A DNA stretch of 64,000 nt, from assembly GCF_019038395.1 (NCBI RefSeq), contig NZ_JAGFXZ010000001.1, positions 62,001 to 126,000 of the forward strand. The letters run 5' to 3'. Positions 27,477-37,279 of the stretch are shown in pieces. The notes under the pieces are model-generated. The model was not told where the DNA came from, did no database searches, and saw nothing but the letters and a program-made list of their open reading frames with translations. Numbering within the stretch: position 1 is the first letter of the stretch; each line of letters begins with the position of its first letter. Origin of the DNA: Acinetobacter sp. BY419 (lineage in GTDB: Bacteria; Pseudomonadota; Gammaproteobacteria; Pseudomonadales; Moraxellaceae). The position numbers and the translations under genes are program-made.

Positions 27477-28961
27477 CTAGTTAAACCATGATTCGCGCGC
27501 TTTCATAATGAGTTGACCCGCTTTTTCAGCACCCAAACCTTCAATATCTTCGATATCGTCAGTTGCCTGATCTGCTAAATCGTCCACGGTTACCACACCA
27601 CGAGCTGCTAGAGCTTGCGCGATCTCTGCTGTCATGCCTTCCATTGCAACAAGTTCTTCACTTGGCGCTTGTATATTCTCTTGCTGTTGTAATGCATCAG
27701 CAAGTGCAATTTCTTTCGCACGGCTTTGCAATAATTCAACCAGTTCAGCATCAAGTTCGATTTCATCAAACGTTTCTGCCGGGACATAAGCAATTTCTTC
27801 AAGCGAGGTGAAGCCCATTTCTACCAACGCCATCGCCAAATCTTCCGCGATATCCAGACGTTGTACAAACATGTCCAGATATTGTTGCGCTTCGTTTTGT
27901 TGACGGGCGTAGTATTCTTCTTCCAGCATCATGTCCAGCTTGTAGCCAGTCAATTCTGATGCCAGACGAACGTTCTGACCTTGTGAACCAATCGCACGTG
28001 CCAACTGATCGCTGGCAGCGAAGATAATATCCGCAGTACGTGCATCTTCATCGATGACAATACTCGATACATCTGCTGGTTCCAATGCACTTGCGATATA
28101 TTGCGCAGGATCATCCGACCAAACCACAACATCAATACGCTCACCATTGAGCTCTTGCTGTACAGCCTGGATTCGGGTACCACGCATACCAATACAAGCA
28201 CCCACCGGGTCAATACGGTGGTCATTGGTTTTCACTGCAATTTTAGCACGCACGCCAGGTTGACGAGCCGCAGCCTTAATTTCAATGGTTTCTTCAGAAA
28301 TCTCAGGGATTTCTTTCTTCATCAATGCGATCAGCATTTCAGGCTTTGCACGCGACAATAACAATTGCGCGCCGCGACCTTCACGGTTCACATTATAAAG
28401 AATTGCACTCACGCGTTGCTTTGGACGAAGAATCTCTTTCGGAATCATTTCTTCCCGAGCAAGATAAGCTTCGGCATTGTCACCTAAGTCGATAATAAAG
28501 CCATCTTTGGTTTGTTTTTTCACTTCACCATAGATCAGCTCGCCGACTTTAGATTCATAAGCATCTGCCACAAGTGCGCGTTCTGCTTCACGGATTTTCT
28601 GTACGATCACTTGCTTGGCAATTTGTGCCGCAATACGACCGAAATCAATCGATTCAACTTCTAGTTCACGAATATCACCAATTGACCATTTTTCAGGGTC
28701 AACATCAGAAATCGCATCCTGACAAGCTGGCATTTCATGATCTTCATCTGCAACCACTTCCCACTGACGGAAAGTACGATAGTCACCTGTCTTACGATCG
28801 ATTTCCACACGCAAACGTGCTTCTTCCGAATTTGTACCCTCGTAGAATTTTTTCTTTGTCGCTGCAACTAAAGCTTGCTCAAGCGCTTCAAAGATCGCTT
28901 CACGAGGTACACCTTTTTCGTTACTAACCGTTTCAACGACGGTCAGAATTTCACGTGCCAT
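27477..28961 (-). CDS. nusA: NusA, transcription elongation/termination factor
   Basis: 494 residues. The N-terminal RNA polymerase-binding domain is followed by an S1 domain (about 135-200), then KH1 and KH2 (GMRGTRIQAVQQEL and GSQGQNVRLASELT) and two acidic helix-hairpin-helix repeats at the C-terminus (from about 365), as in E. coli NusA, which interacts with the polymerase alpha subunit and lambda N. Sits between rimP (35-base gap) and infB (10-base gap). The operon is autoregulated by NusA in E. coli; the sequence here does not show how. Confidence 0.96.
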   Translation of the reverse strand: MAREILTVVETVSNEKGVPREAIFEALEQALVAATKKKFYEGTNSEEARLRVEIDRKTGDYRTFRQWEVVADEDHEMPACQDAISDVDPEKWSIGDIRELEVESIDFGRIAAQIAKQVIVQKIREAERALVADAYESKVGELIYGEVKKQTKDGFIIDLGDNAEAYLAREEMIPKEILRPKQRVSAILYNVNREGRGAQLLLSRAKPEMLIALMKKEIPEISEETIEIKAAARQPGVRAKIAVKTNDHRIDPVGACIGMRGTRIQAVQQELNGERIDVVVWSDDPAQYIASALEPADVSSIVIDEDARTADIIFAASDQLARAIGSQGQNVRLASELTGYKLDMMLEEEYYARQQNEAQQYLDMFVQRLDIAEDLAMALVEMGFTSLEEIAYVPAETFDEIELDAELVELLQSRAKEIALADALQQQENIQAPSEELVAMEGMTAEIAQALAARGVVTVDDLADQATDDIEDIEGLGAEKAGQLIMKARESWFN

Positions 28962-28996
28962 ACGTCACCTATGCGTTCAAATTCTTATTTATTAAA

Positions 28997-29527
28997 TTAA
29001 TCTTGGAAGACCAAATTTGCTTTATCAATATTGTGACTGTCGATCTCCAATACCTGCTGCTTTTCCACTTCAACTTGAATGATTTCATTGTCTAGGTCGA
29101 CAGCAACCAGTTTTGCCTGGAATTTACGGCGGTTATCTACCGCGCTAATCAAACGCAATGCTACGGAATGACCGATATAACCTGACATCTGTTCAAGTTG
29201 GAAGAATGGACGATCCCAGCCTGGCGAAGATACCTCAAGTGAATATTCACCCGAAATTGGATCATGAACATCAAGCATTGCGCCTACTTGCTGCGTTACA
29301 CGCACACAATCCTGAACGCCAATACCACGCCCCTGTTCGTCTTCGTCTTCACCATCTTCGTTTACTGCTGGTGCAGCGCTCTCATCGACCGGTTTGTCGA
29401 TATAGATACGTAATAACGAACGTTTACCTTGTGGCAGGAACTCAATCCCCCAAAGGTTTACATTACAGGCTTCAACTGCCGGCGCAATCAAGTCCTGAAG
29501 TGCTTGAATTTTATTTGATAGCTTCAT
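28997..29527 (-). CDS. rimP: RimP, 30S ribosome maturation factor
   Basis: 176 residues against about 150 in E. coli. The conserved N-terminal alpha/beta domain ([19 protein letters not shown]) and [17 protein letters not shown] are intact. Between them an acidic insert (about residues 54-74, Asp/Glu/Ala-rich) interrupts the usual short loop. First gene of the rimP-nusA-infB-rbfA operon, 224 bases downstream of the last initiator tRNA gene. The region between holds two terminators. Confidence 0.94.
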   Translation of the reverse strand: MKLSNKIQALQDLIAPAVEACNVNLWGIEFLPQGKRSLLRIYIDKPVDESAAPAVNEDGEDEDEQGRGIGVQDCVRVTQQVGAMLDVHDPISGEYSLEVSSPGWDRPFFQLEQMSGYIGHSVALRLISAVDNRRKFQAKLVAVDLDNEIIQVEVEKQQVLEIDSHNIDKANLVFQD

Positions 29528-29647
29528 TTACTCTCGTCATCTGGTGCGATTTTATGATCTATTTGACCACTACAAACCAATACAAACTATAGTAGTAGTG
29601 AAACATGAAAATTTGATCAAATAATGTCGACACTACACGATAGCCAA

Positions 29648-29670
29648 TAAAAAAGGGCGTAAATCGCCCC
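29648..29670 (-). terminator. Second terminator after the initiator tRNA cluster
   Basis: On the minus strand GGGGCGATTTACGCCC is followed by TTTTTTATT. Stem 5-6 bp, GC-rich. Confidence 0.7.
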
Positions 29671-29706
29671 AATTACTGCACAATTTAGGACTTTTTTCAA
29701 ATCCCA

Positions 29707-29743
29707 CTGTGCAAAAAGGCCCACCATGTTGTGAGCCTCTTTT
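29707..29743 (-). terminator. First terminator after the initiator tRNA cluster
   Basis: On the minus strand AGGCTCAC pairs with GGTGGGCCT around AACAT, ending in TTTTT, nine bases after the last tRNA. With the terminator at 29648-29670 it forms a double stop between the tRNAs and rimP. Confidence 0.75.
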
Positions 29744-29751
29744 TAGAAACT

Positions 29752-29828
<77 letters not shown>

Positions 29829-29916
29829 TCAACGTGCAAAAATTATATACAAAAAATGAGAGCTTTTCAATCAAAACCGCATCATTCTGCATATTTGTGA
29901 TCTGTCGCTGAAAAAA

Positions 29917-29993
<77 letters not shown>

Positions 29994-30059
29994 TCAGCGT
30001 ACAAAAAACTTTCAGCTTAAAATTCCAAGCTGCTTTTAAAGTTTGCATCTTTAAAAGAT

Positions 30060-30136
<77 letters not shown>

Positions 30137-30215
30137 TCAACATGCAATTATATTTCTCAACCTAATCTTCGATTAAGCTGCCTCTTGAAAGTTTGCGTCT
30201 TTTAAAAGGATTGAT

Positions 30216-30292
<77 letters not shown>

Positions 30293-30346
30293 TCAACAGA
30301 AGTTTTTTCAGCTGCATACACCAACTTAAATTTCTGGATTATAAGT

Positions 30347-30431
30347 TGGTGCGGAAGGGGGGACTTGAACCCCCACGCCCGAAAGCACTACCACCTCAAG
30401 GTAGCGTGTCTACCAATTCCACCACCACCGC
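30347..30431 (-). tRNA. leuU: tRNA-Leu (anticodon GAG)
   Basis: 85 bases with a long variable arm and encoded CCA. The anticodon loop TTGAGGT sits on a CTACC/GGTAG stem. The acceptor stem GCGGTGG/CTTCCGC has a T5/T68 mismatch and a G6/T67 wobble, so five of seven positions are Watson-Crick. Position between secG and initiator tRNAs matches E. coli leuU. Confidence 0.95.
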
Positions 30432-30484
30432 AGCTGTGACGCATTCTAGTCGCATCACTGAGAAAAAGAAAGGACTAATTAAAA

Positions 30485-30814
30485 CTATTCGGCCGTCTCT
30501 GGTGCAGTTGGTGAAGTTTCATTCGATTGTACCGGCGCAGTCGGTGCAGACTGAATCGAGTTCAAACTGTAAGCATCGGTCGTTTGCTTCTTGGCCAAAA
30601 CCGCCAGAGTCAGACTGGTCACGAAAAACAGCGCAGTGAAAATCGCAGTCAAACGGGTCATGAAATTACCCGAACCTGATGCTCCAAATACTGTTGCTGC
30701 ACCACCGCCACCGAAAGAGGCACCAGCATCTGCACCTTTACCATGCTGAACCAAAATCAAGACAATCATCAAAACAGCTAAGATAATATGCACTACCAGC
30801 ACAAAAGTTTGCAT
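30485..30814 (-). CDS. secG: SecG, Sec translocon subunit
   Basis: 109 residues, two hydrophobic segments (about 2-22 and 53-75). The start MQTFVLVVHIILAVLMIVLI and the cytoplasmic loop LVQHGKGADAGASFGGG are hallmarks. The C-terminal tail is Ser/Thr/Pro/Ala-rich. It lies 13 bases downstream of tpiA and directly upstream of tRNA-Leu, the standard gammaproteobacterial order. Confidence 0.96.
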   Translation of the reverse strand: MQTFVLVVHIILAVLMIVLILVQHGKGADAGASFGGGGAATVFGASGSGNFMTRLTAIFTALFFVTSLTLAVLAKKQTTDAYSLNSIQSAPTAPVQSNETSPTAPETAE

Positions 30815-30827
30815 GCTGAACTCCTAA

Positions 30828-31619
30828 TTATTGTGTATTTGCAAATGCGTGAGCAATTTTATGGAACGACTCAGCATTGAGTGATGCACCACCGACCAAT
30901 GCCCCATTGATATCTGGGCAGGCTGCTAACTCTACTGCATTTTCCGGCTTGACACTACCACCATATAAAATTGCCATCGTCGCGCCATAACCAGTAATCT
31001 GGCTTAAACCTTGACGGATTTGTGCATGCATGGCTTGAGCATCTTCAGGAGAAGCCGTTTTACCGGTTCCAATCGCCCAGATCGGCTCATAGGCAATCAC
31101 AATATTTTTCCATTGGTCGGCTTCAACCACAGCAGCAATATCACAAATTTGTTGCAACACTACAGCTTCTGCCTGCCCAGCTTCACGCTGTTCCAGACTT
31201 TCACCCACACAGTAAATCACGGTCAAACCGGCACTCAAGGCATTCTTGATTTTAGCATTTAAAATATCAGTATTTTCTGCAAATATTTCACGGCGCTCGG
31301 AATGACCCACCAGTACATACTGGATTTGGCTATCTGCTAGTAACTCAGCACTGACTTCACCGGTATAGGCACCCGTTCCTGAAATACGTGAAACATCTTG
31401 TGCTACGGTATAAATAGAACGAGAAGCGGATGATAGCTCTGCCTGAATCTGGCTTAAGGCAATGGCAATCGGAGCCACACCCAAATGACATTGATCTTCG
31501 GTGATCGGTGCAGTTTCCAGCAAATTCTTAATACCATGCACCAAGCTCAATGCTTCTGCACGCACCGGATTCATTTTCCAGTTACCTATCACCCAAGGGG
31601 TAATCGTCGAAACCGACAT
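30828..31619 (-). CDS. tpiA: Triosephosphate isomerase
   Basis: Interconverts dihydroxyacetone phosphate and glyceraldehyde 3-phosphate. 263 residues, a TIM barrel. Catalytic residues are visible: Lys in NWKMN (about 13-17), His in VGHSERR (near 105) and Glu in [12 protein letters not shown] (near 180). The phosphate loop [10 protein letters not shown] is intact. First gene of the tpiA-secG-tRNA block; its promoter must lie in the 277-base divergent region shared with pilB. Confidence 0.97.
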   Translation of the reverse strand: MSVSTITPWVIGNWKMNPVRAEALSLVHGIKNLLETAPITEDQCHLGVAPIAIALSQIQAELSSASRSIYTVAQDVSRISGTGAYTGEVSAELLADSQIQYVLVGHSERREIFAENTDILNAKIKNALSAGLTVIYCVGESLEQREAGQAEAVVLQQICDIAAVVEADQWKNIVIAYEPIWAIGTGKTASPEDAQAMHAQIRQGLSQITGYGATMAILYGGSVKPENAVELAACPDINGALVGGASLNAESFHKIAHAFANTQ

Positions 31620-31896
31620 AATTAACCTATTTCATTTACATATTTTGAATTGGGCACATTCTACACGGAATTGCAAAATTAAAAGAATAGTTTTCTTATC
31701 ACTCATTCTGGGTTTAGACTATCCTAAATGGTTATTTTTTGTTATCACTTAAAAAAATAGGGACTTTTTCTAACCAGTTCATGCTTTTACTGGATATGAG
31801 GAAGGTCGCAGCACTCTTAGCTATGGTATTTTTACGTAACAAACGTATAATTTTAATATAGTAATTAAAAGAATTTAATGAGTAGGCATTTATAGC

Positions 31897-33606
31897 ATGA
31901 CAGCATTACAGGGGTCGCCGAGATTTACCGGATTTATTCGTCGTTTGGTCGAGGAAGGCGTCATCTCGGCTGAAGATATGCGCAGTGCTTTGGCACATGC
32001 CAAGCAAGAAAAAATAGATATTGTGGCGGAGCTGATTAATCAGCAAAAGCTTTCTCCAACCGTCATCGCTGAAACGATTTCAGTCGAATTCGGGGAACCG
32101 CTGTTTGATATCAGTGTGTATGACCCTGCTCAAATCCTGCGGGATATCATTGACGAGAAGCTGATTACCAAGCATCGCATCCTGCCAATTTTTAAAAATT
32201 CCAGTATTTTATATATTGCCATCAGTAACCCGACCAATATTGAAGCGATTGATGCGGTCCGTTTTTCCACCAAACTCAACATTGAAACTATTATTGTTGA
32301 ACATAATAAACTTGAAAAACTGATCGAGCAGAATTTTACCGAAGAAAGCACCTTTGAATTCGATGAAGACTTTGATCTGGATGTTGATGTCGAATCTGCT
32401 GATCCGAATAAAGAAGATGATGAAGGCAATAAAAGTGAAGAAGCACCTATTGTCAAATACATCAATAAGCTACTCATCGATGCGATTCGTATGGGTGCTT
32501 CGGATCTACACTTTGAACCTTATGAAAAAATCTATCGGGTACGTTATCGAGTCGATGGGGTGCTACGCCAGATTGCAACACCACCACTACAGTTGGCAAA
32601 TCGTTTGTCTTCACGTTTGAAAGTCATGTCGCAAATGGACATTTCTGAAAAACGGGTACCTCAAGATGGTCGTATTAAGTTAAAACTTTCTAAAAATAAA
32701 GCCATTGATTTCCGTGTCAACTCATTGCCAACTTTATTTGGTGAGAAACTAGTATTGCGTATTCTAGACCCATCCAGCGCGATGCTGGGGATTGATGCAC
32801 TGGGTTATGAACTGGAACAAAAAGAACTGTTTATGCAGGCGCTGGATAAACCGCAAGGCATGCTCCTGATCACCGGTCCGACGGGTTCGGGTAAAACCGT
32901 ATCGCTTTATACTGGCTTGAATATTCTCAACCGTGAAGACATCAATATTTCCACAGCGGAAGATCCGGTCGAAATTAACTTGCAAGGGATCAATCAGGTC
33001 AATGTCAACAATAAGGTCGGCCTGACCTTCTCTGCCGCCCTAAAGTCATTCCTGCGTCAAGATCCGGATATTGTGATGGTCGGTGAGATTCGGGATCTGG
33101 AAACTGCCGAGATTGCCATTAAAGCGGCACAAACCGGTCATATGGTGATGTCGACCCTGCATACCAACAGTGCACCTGAGACCCTGACCCGTCTACGCAA
33201 CATGGGTGTACCTTCGTTCAACATCGCTACTTCGGTAAACCTGGTCATTGCACAACGGCTGGCACGTCGCCTGTGTTCGCAATGTAAAAAACCTGCCGAT
33301 ATTCCGCAGCAGAGTTTATTGGAAATGGGCTTTACTGAAGCAGATTTACAGCAATCAGAGCTCCAAATCTACGAGCCGGTGGGTTGCAATGAATGCCGCG
33401 AAGGCTATAAGGGTCGTGTAGGTATTTACGAAGTCATGAAAGTGACACCTGAAATTTCCAGAATTATTATGGAGGACGGCAATGCACTTAAAATTGCCGA
33501 TGCTTCCGCACGTGCAGGGTTTAACAATTTACGCCGATCGGGTTTAATCAAGGTGATGCAGGGGGTGACTTCTTTACAGGAAGTCAATCGTGTCACCAGC
33601 GAATGA
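31897..33606 (+). CDS. pilB: PilB, type IV pilus extension ATPase
   Basis: Hexameric cytoplasmic ATPase that powers pilin polymerisation for twitching and natural transformation. 569 residues. An N-terminal MshE/GSPII-like domain (about 1-150) is followed by an acidic linker (about 155-185) and the ATPase with GPTGSGKTVS (about 327-336), a Walker B with GEIRDLETAEIA, and HTNSAPETLTRL. The tetracysteine zinc site is CSQC (about 460-463) and CNEC (about 502-505). It is followed by pilC after 32 bases, in the pilB-pilC-pilD order. Confidence 0.96.
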   Translation: MTALQGSPRFTGFIRRLVEEGVISAEDMRSALAHAKQEKIDIVAELINQQKLSPTVIAETISVEFGEPLFDISVYDPAQILRDIIDEKLITKHRILPIFKNSSILYIAISNPTNIEAIDAVRFSTKLNIETIIVEHNKLEKLIEQNFTEESTFEFDEDFDLDVDVESADPNKEDDEGNKSEEAPIVKYINKLLIDAIRMGASDLHFEPYEKIYRVRYRVDGVLRQIATPPLQLANRLSSRLKVMSQMDISEKRVPQDGRIKLKLSKNKAIDFRVNSLPTLFGEKLVLRILDPSSAMLGIDALGYELEQKELFMQALDKPQGMLLITGPTGSGKTVSLYTGLNILNREDINISTAEDPVEINLQGINQVNVNNKVGLTFSAALKSFLRQDPDIVMVGEIRDLETAEIAIKAAQTGHMVMSTLHTNSAPETLTRLRNMGVPSFNIATSVNLVIAQRLARRLCSQCKKPADIPQQSLLEMGFTEADLQQSELQIYEPVGCNECREGYKGRVGIYEVMKVTPEISRIIMEDGNALKIADASARAGFNNLRRSGLIKVMQGVTSLQEVNRVTSE

Positions 33607-33638
33607 TCGTGCACTGATCTAAAAATAAGGATAAAAGT

Positions 33639-34868
33639 ATGGCAGCAGTAAAGAAAGGCCAGATGATGCCGATCTTCAGCTATGAAGGAATTGATCGTAA
33701 AGGGGCAAAGATCAAGGGGGAATTGCCAGCAAAAAACATGGCGTTAGCCAAGGTGAACCTCAGAAAACAGGGCATCAGCATCAAGACCATTCGGGAAAAG
33801 AAAAAAAATATTCTCGAAGGCTTAATGAAAAAACGTGTTAGCACCTTGGACATCACCATTTTTACCCGACAGTTGGCGACCATGATGAAAGCCGGTGTGC
33901 CACTGGTACAGGGCTTTGAAATTGTTGCAGAAGGATTGGAAAATCCCTCTATGCGTGAAGTCGTACTGGGGATTAAAGGTGAAGTGGAAGGCGGCAACAC
34001 CTTTGCCGGTGCCCTGCGTAAATATCCACAGTATTTCGACAAACTGTTCTGTTCGCTGGTCGAATCTGGTGAACAATCCGGTGCGCTAGAAACCATGCTG
34101 GATCGAGTTGCGATCTATAAAGAAAAAAGCGAACTGCTCAAGCAAAAAATCAAGAAAGCCATGAAGTACCCGGCTGCGGTGGTCGTGGTTGCGTTGATCG
34201 TTACCATTATTCTAATGGTGAAAGTGGTCCCTGTTTTCCAGGATTTATTCTCTTCATTTGGCGCAGACCTGCCAGCTTTTACCAAAATGGTGGTGAATAT
34301 GTCGGAATGGATGCAAAAATATTGGTTCCTGCTGATTATTGCCATTGGGGCCATCATTACCGCTTTTCTTGAGGCCAAAAAACGTAGTAAAAAATTCCGC
34401 GATTTTCTGGACAAAGCAGCACTCAAAGCCCCGATTTTCGGTGATCTGGTGTATAAAGCAATTATTGCCCGTTATAGCCGCACTTTGGCCACCACTTTTG
34501 CAGCCGGTGTACCCTTGATTGATGCACTAGAATCCACTGCCGGTGCGACCAACAACGTAGTCTATGAAGACGCCGTGATGAAAATCCGTGAAGATGTCGC
34601 GACCGGTCAGCAATTACAATTTGCCATGCGCGTGACCAACAAGTTTCCTTCCATGGCCATACAAATGGTGGCGATTGGTGAAGAATCAGGTGCGCTAGAT
34701 GCCATGCTGGATAAAGTTGCCACGCATTATGAAAACGAAGTCGACAATGCGGTAGACGGCTTAACCTCGATGATGGAACCCTTGATCATGGCTGTTTTAG
34801 GCGTGCTCGTCGGTGGTCTGGTAATTGCCATGTACCTTCCAATTTTCCAAATGGGTTCTGTGGTTTAA
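33639..34868 (+). CDS. pilC: PilC, type IV pilus inner-membrane platform protein
   Basis: Polytopic platform protein coupling PilB/PilT ATPase motion to pilus assembly. 409 residues with two T2SSF domains (about 70-195 and 270-395), each carrying the FARxLATxxxAGVPLxxAL-type stretch, and membrane helices near 175-195, 225-245 and 380-400. ATG 33639 has AAGGATAAAAGT upstream. The stop overlaps the start of pilD (TAATG), so they are coupled. Confidence 0.95.
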   Translation: MAAVKKGQMMPIFSYEGIDRKGAKIKGELPAKNMALAKVNLRKQGISIKTIREKKKNILEGLMKKRVSTLDITIFTRQLATMMKAGVPLVQGFEIVAEGLENPSMREVVLGIKGEVEGGNTFAGALRKYPQYFDKLFCSLVESGEQSGALETMLDRVAIYKEKSELLKQKIKKAMKYPAAVVVVALIVTIILMVKVVPVFQDLFSSFGADLPAFTKMVVNMSEWMQKYWFLLIIAIGAIITAFLEAKKRSKKFRDFLDKAALKAPIFGDLVYKAIIARYSRTLATTFAAGVPLIDALESTAGATNNVVYEDAVMKIREDVATGQQLQFAMRVTNKFPSMAIQMVAIGEESGALDAMLDKVATHYENEVDNAVDGLTSMMEPLIMAVLGVLVGGLVIAMYLPIFQMGSVV

Positions 34869-35728
34869 TGCAAGATCTTATTCAATATTTCATTCAAAAC
34901 CCAACGGCGCTGTATATCGCGGTTGGGCTTTTTAGTTTATGTATCGGTAGCTTTCTCAATGTAGTGATTTACCGCACTCCAAAGATGATGGAACAGGAAT
35001 GGCGTACCGATTGCCAAATGTTCTTGCATCCGGAACAGCCAATTATTGATGAAACTAAATTAAGTTTAAGTAAACCCGCTTCGACTTGTCCCAAATGTCA
35101 TCAACCGATCCGCTGGTACCAGAATATTCCCGTCATCAGCTGGCTGGTCCTGCGCGGCAAGTGCGGCAACTGCCAGAATCCCATCAGTATACGCTACCCA
35201 TTCGTTGAAATTCTGACAGCTGTCTGTGCATTAATGGTTGTCGCAGTATTTGGCCCGACACTGCAAATGCTGTTTGGCCTGATCCTGACCTATGTGCTCA
35301 TTGCGCTAACCTTTATAGATTTTGACACCCAGTTATTGCCTGACCGTTACACCCTGCCCCTAGCCGCGCTGGGTCTGGGCGTAAATAGTTATGCACTTTA
35401 TACCTCACCGAGTTCTGCCATCTGGGGCTATATCATTGGCTTCCTGTGTCTGTGGGTAGTGTATTATGTATTTAAAATCGTCACCGGTAAGGAAGGCATG
35501 GGCTATGGAGATTTTAAACTGCTTGCCGCCTTGGGTGCCTGGATGGGACCTTTGCTATTACCCTTAATTGTGCTCCTTTCTTCTTTAGTGGGTGCGATTA
35601 TCGGGATTATCCTGCTGAAAGTCCGTAAAGAAAATCAGCCTTTTGCCTTTGGTCCCTATATTGCGATTGCAGGCTGGATTGCTTTTCTGTGGGGTGAACA
35701 AATTATGAAAGTGTATTTAGGTCAGTAA
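34868..35728 (+). CDS. pilD: PilD, prepilin peptidase / N-methyltransferase
   Basis: Aspartyl membrane protease that cleaves and N-methylates type IV pilins and type II secretion pseudopilins. 286 residues, about eight hydrophobic segments. The N-terminal cytosolic loop has two CxxC pairs (CPKC and CGNC, near residues 76-102) for zinc. Catalytic aspartates lie in FIDFDTQLLPD (near 150) and GMGYGDFK (about 210-217). Overlaps pilC by one base; coaE starts one base after its stop. Confidence 0.96.
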   Translation: MQDLIQYFIQNPTALYIAVGLFSLCIGSFLNVVIYRTPKMMEQEWRTDCQMFLHPEQPIIDETKLSLSKPASTCPKCHQPIRWYQNIPVISWLVLRGKCGNCQNPISIRYPFVEILTAVCALMVVAVFGPTLQMLFGLILTYVLIALTFIDFDTQLLPDRYTLPLAALGLGVNSYALYTSPSSAIWGYIIGFLCLWVVYYVFKIVTGKEGMGYGDFKLLAALGAWMGPLLLPLIVLLSSLVGAIIGIILLKVRKENQPFAFGPYIAIAGWIAFLWGEQIMKVYLGQ

Positions 35729-35729
35729 A

Positions 35730-36329
35730 TTGAAATTTGTACTCGGGTTAACCGGTGGCATTGGCAGTGGCAAGTCTGCTGCCAGTCAATGGTTCGAGGC
35801 ACAAGGCATCACGGTAGTCGATGCCGATGTCGTGGCACGTGAAGTGGTCGAGATTGGACAACCTGTACTCGCCCAGATTCAGCAGGCTTTTGGTGATTGG
35901 GTACTGCTTGAAGATGGTTCACTGAATCGGCGTGGCTTGCGTGAATATATTTTTCAGTCTCCTGAAGCACGCAAGACCCTGGAAAGTATTACTCATCCAG
36001 CGATTCGCACTTCGATTATTCAGCAATTACATGCTGCGCAAAGTCCCTATGCCATTCTGGTTTCACCACTGCTATTTGAAACCAATCAACATGAACTCAC
36101 TCAGCATACCTTGCTGATTGATGCCACGATCGAACTGCAAATTGAGCGTGCCTCGCAACGTGATGGCCAGAATATTGAGCAGATCCGGAACATCATTGCC
36201 GCACAAATGTCACGTGAACAGAAGCAGGCCATGGCTGATGATATTGTCCTGAATGATGGCCATCTGGATCATCTTTATGCCCATCTGCGCCCATTGCATG
36301 AAAAATATTTAAACATGGCAGCTGCCTGA
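35730..36329 (+). CDS. coaE: Dephospho-CoA kinase
   Basis: Last enzyme of coenzyme A synthesis, phosphorylating the ribose 3'-OH of dephospho-CoA. 199 residues with P-loop GLTGGIGSGKSA at about 6-17 and the conserved DADVVAREVVE. The start is TTG at 35730, one base after the pilD stop; there is no in-frame ATG nearby and the P-loop is close to the N-terminus, so TTG is well supported. pilD-coaE linkage is also standard in Pseudomonas. Confidence 0.95.
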   Translation: MKFVLGLTGGIGSGKSAASQWFEAQGITVVDADVVAREVVEIGQPVLAQIQQAFGDWVLLEDGSLNRRGLREYIFQSPEARKTLESITHPAIRTSIIQQLHAAQSPYAILVSPLLFETNQHELTQHTLLIDATIELQIERASQRDGQNIEQIRNIIAAQMSREQKQAMADDIVLNDGHLDHLYAHLRPLHEKYLNMAAA

Positions 36330-36332
36330 AGC

Positions 36333-36367
36333 ATAAAAAAGCAGTCTTAGTGAGACTGCTTTTTTTG
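36333..36367. terminator. Bidirectional terminator, coaE / EamA transporter
   Basis: AAAAAGCAGTCT and AGACTGCTTTTT form a perfect stem with TAGTG in the loop. It overlaps the last codons of the minus-strand transporter gene. Confidence 0.88.
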
Positions 36368-37276
36368 TTCTGCCAGTTTCTGGGTCAGACTGTCCTGATG
36401 CTGTATCCAGCGCCACGGCTGTAAGGCCCCAATCGCCATTCCCATCAGGCCACAGACCATGGCCAGACTTAAAGTTTCATTTAACAAAGGCACAGCCAGA
36501 ATTGCTGCAATAAATGGCGCCAGATTGGTAATACTGCCCGCCTTAAATGCACCGAGACGCTTGATGGCTTCTACATAGCTTAAAGTGGCAATAATCACCA
36601 CAAATATGCCATGGAAAATGGTCTGAAAGAGTAAATGCTGTGGTTCAGGCACACTTAAATTTTTGGGTAAAAACAGCAGATAAACCGGCACATAAACCAC
36701 TGCTGACCAGATCGCGACACCGCTCATGGCCTGCCATGCAGACAACTGATATTTACGCAATAAGACCGTGAAAATTGCCCAGAGTATCGCACTGATAAAA
36801 AACAGCACATCCCCTGCCCCGAATGCCACTCCAGTTTCCTGATACATCAGCATACTCATGATACAGAGCACCGCACTCATAATGATCAGGCTGGCCCAAG
36901 TATGCTTATCAAAAGCCTGTCCCATCAGGAAAAAAGCCATGATTGCGGTACAAATCGGAATACAGCCATTCAAGAAAATCGCGGCATGCGCTGTGGGTGC
37001 ATAGTGAAAGGCACTATAGGCAAACAGACAGTAAATCACCCCGCCAATCATCGCCAAAATAAAAGGCTCTTTTTTCAGTAAAAAAGCCGCCTCTTTTCGA
37101 TAAAGCAAGATCGGCATCAGAATCAGAAATGCCAGAGAAAAACGCAGAGCCACGATATCCCAGGCACTGATCTGCCAGAGCGCATTCAGACGGGCAGTTA
37201 AAGTAAAACCGCCCCAGATACACATGGTGATCAGTAAAAAAACATAACCTTGCGTTCGATCAGACCATGCCATCAT
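36347..37276 (-). CDS. EamA/DMT-family membrane transporter
   Basis: 309 residues from ATG 37276 (further starts at 37279 TTG and 37273 ATG). About ten hydrophobic segments form two EamA repeats (about 12-145 and 155-295), typical of drug/metabolite exporters of the RhaT/YdcZ superfamily. The substrate cannot be read from sequence. The first start directly abuts the rlmB stop, so it may be cotranscribed with rlmB, and its 3' end includes the terminator stem. Confidence 0.85.
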   Translation of the reverse strand: MMAWSDRTQGYVFLLITMCIWGGFTLTARLNALWQISAWDIVALRFSLAFLILMPILLYRKEAAFLLKKEPFILAMIGGVIYCLFAYSAFHYAPTAHAAIFLNGCIPICTAIMAFFLMGQAFDKHTWASLIIMSAVLCIMSMLMYQETGVAFGAGDVLFFISAILWAIFTVLLRKYQLSAWQAMSGVAIWSAVVYVPVYLLFLPKNLSVPEPQHLLFQTIFHGIFVVIIATLSYVEAIKRLGAFKAGSITNLAPFIAAILAVPLLNETLSLAMVCGLMGMAIGALQPWRWIQHQDSLTQKLAEQKKQSH

Positions 37277-37279
37277 CAA

